Source of the DNA: Syntrophaceae bacterium PtaB.Bin038
GTDB lineage: Bacteria > Desulfobacterota > Syntrophia > Syntrophales > UBA2192
Direction: 5' to 3'
Assembly: GCA_002067855.1 (NCBI GenBank)
Contig: MVQS01000342.1
Span: forward strand, 1-23,470
Length of the DNA stretch: 23,470 nt
The position numbers and the translations under genes are program-made. The notes below the pieces were generated by a model, which made no database searches, was not told where the DNA came from, and saw only the letters and a list, made by a program, of their open reading frames with translations. The first letter of the stretch is position 1, and every line of letters starts with the position of its first letter. This document shows positions 22,438 through 23,470 of this stretch, in pieces.

Positions 22438-23470
22438 TCAGGCCCTGGACATTTTCCCTTTGCCTTGCGGTTTGCTTCTTGCGGCTTGCGGCTTTCTCCC
22501 GCCGCCGACTGCCGCCTTCTTCTTTTCTTTTCCTGATGCCTGGTGCCTGACGCCTGAGGCCTTGCCTTGATTGTAGTACTCCTGCAGCGGGCACACCTGC
22601 CATTCCTCCTTCTGCAGCGCCCCGATGGCCTCGCTGACGGCCCTGGCGCCGGCGACGGTCGTCGTGTAGGGGATGTTGTACACGAGGGCCCCGCGACGGA
22701 TATGGTAGGCGTCCTGGGACGATCGGCGCCCGATGCCGGTGTTGATGACGAGGTGGATGTCCCCGTTCTTGATGAAGTCGACGACGTGGGGACGGCCCTC
22801 GCTCACCTTGCAGATCGCCTCGGAGCGGATCCCCCTGGCATTAAGATAGGCAGCCGTGCCCCGCGTGGCAAGGATCCGGAAACCCATCCGCTTCAGGTCC
22901 CGGGCGACGGGCACCATCTTTTCCTTGTGCACGTCGTGGACGCTGATGAAAACCGTTCCCTCGAGGGGGAGCTGGAACCCGGCCGCCATCTGGGACTTGG
23001 CGAAGGCGATCCCGAAGGTGCGGTCGATGCCCATCACCTCGCCCGTCGACTTCATCTCGGGGCCCAGGATGATGTCGGCGTTGGGGAAGCGGTTGAAAGG
23101 GAAGACGGACTCCTTCACGGAGATGTGCCCGGGCACGACCTTCTCCGTGAAGCCCAGCTCCCTGAGGGATTTCCCCAGCATGACCTTCGTGGCGATCTTC
23201 GCCAGGGGCACGCCGATGGCCTTCGACACGAAGGGGACCGTGCGGGAGGCGCGGGGGTTGACCTCGAGGCAGTACAGCACGCCGTCCTTGACGGCGTACT
23301 GGATGTTCATGAGCCCCACGACGCCCAGCTCGCGGGCCAGCATCCGGGTCTGCTTCTCGATCGTCCTGAGCAGATCCGCGGAAAAGGAGAACGGGGGAAG
23401 CACGCAGGCGCTGTCGCCCGAGTGGATGCCCGCCTCCTCGATGTGCTCCATGATGCCGCCGATGACGGTG
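22438..23470 (-). CDS. carB: Carbamoyl-phosphate synthase large subunit (3' part) with repeat-coded tail
   Basis: This is the C-terminal part of CarB; the frame runs off the right edge (TVIGGIMEHIEEAG...). Visible are the end of the second ATP-grasp domain (HSGDSACVLPP, CLEVNPRASRTVPFVSK) and the MGS-like allosteric domain (GTVFISVHDVHKEKMVPVA, FRILATRGTAAYL, DIHLVINT). The enzyme makes carbamoyl phosphate for pyrimidines and arginine. The conserved part ends at LQEYYNQGK. It is followed by a 40-residue basic, low-complexity tail (22441-22560) that coincides with a period-7 repeat array on the DNA. The E. coli protein stops within a few residues of the corresponding point, so this tail is an acquired extension. 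Confidence 0.95.
   Translation of the reverse strand, partial: TVIGGIMEHIEEAGIHSGDSACVLPPFSFSADLLRTIEKQTRMLARELGVVGLMNIQYAVKDGVLYCLEVNPRASRTVPFVSKAIGVPLAKIATKVMLGKSLRELGFTEKVVPGHISVKESVFPFNRFPNADIILGPEMKSTGEVMGIDRTFGIAFAKSQMAAGFQLPLEGTVFISVHDVHKEKMVPVARDLKRMGFRILATRGTAAYLNARGIRSEAICKVSEGRPHVVDFIKNGDIHLVINTGIGRRSSQDAYHIRRGALVYNIPYTTTVAGARAVSEAIGALQKEEWQVCPLQEYYNQGKASGVRHQASGKEKKKAAVGGGRKPQAARSKPQGKGKMSRA
22464..22568. repeat. Period-7 repeat array inside the 3' end of carB
   Basis: Fifteen consecutive heptads keep register from 22464 to 22568. CTTGCGG occurs at 22464, 22478 and 22485, and TGATGCC, TGGTGCC, TGACGCC and TGAGGCC run from 22534 to 22561. The middle units are more degenerate. Unlike the other arrays it lies within a reading frame and encodes most of the CarB tail. 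Confidence 0.75.

Noticed and set aside
1596..22568. The periodic arrays as CRISPR arrays
   Set aside because: The units are only 7-8 bases with no unique spacers, there are no cas genes, and several arrays fold back on themselves.

Overview
The window reads as chromosomal DNA of a GC-rich, probably anaerobic bacterium of the Desulfobacterota (former Deltaproteobacteria), possibly near Syntrophales. This is inferred from a HisF with the LNSIDADGT loop, a TAXI-type TRAP cluster with DUF1850, paired amt/P-II units with sigma-54 promoters, and a CcsB/ResC-type cytochrome c assembly protein. No database search was possible. There are no rRNA or tRNA genes, CRISPR arrays, insertion sequences or phage genes that I can recognise.

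Left part (1-5347, all +): the 3' end of a cytochrome c assembly gene; a small secreted CARDB-like protein; a PhzF-family protein; a DUF72 protein translationally close to 4-alpha-glucanotransferase (malQ); and a membrane M50 site-2 protease with CBS domains. A radical SAM protein (5351-6292, -) meets the protease gene tail to tail and is divergent from a Tat-exported iron-type superoxide dismutase (6515-7246, +). A phosphomannose isomerase-type cupin and a separate mannose-1-phosphate guanylyltransferase (7353-8808) are the two halves of the usual fused ManC. An isolated hisH-hisF pair (9133-10540) follows, with its own sigma-70-like promoter.

Middle part (10607-16420, all -): a TRAP transport unit (TAXI binding protein, DUF1850 protein, fused 4TM/12TM permease) with a cytoplasmic GH13 glycosidase at its distal end, and upstream a dihydrodipicolinate-reductase-like protein that lacks the substrate domain.

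Right part (16855-20538, all -): two consecutive amt + P-II units for ammonium uptake, each behind a sigma-54 (-24/-12) promoter and separated by an AT-rich regulatory stretch. The two P-II proteins differ at the uridylylation tyrosine. The window ends with purF and the 3' part of carB (glutamine-dependent purine and pyrimidine synthesis), so this half is biased towards nitrogen metabolism.

The most unusual structure is a family of degenerate short-period arrays (7- or 8-base units, often folded back as inverted repeats) in six or seven intergenic gaps. They directly abut or contain stop codons, and one has become the coding sequence of a basic 40-residue tail on CarB. They resemble in style the heptanucleotide STRR repeats of cyanobacteria, but the units differ.
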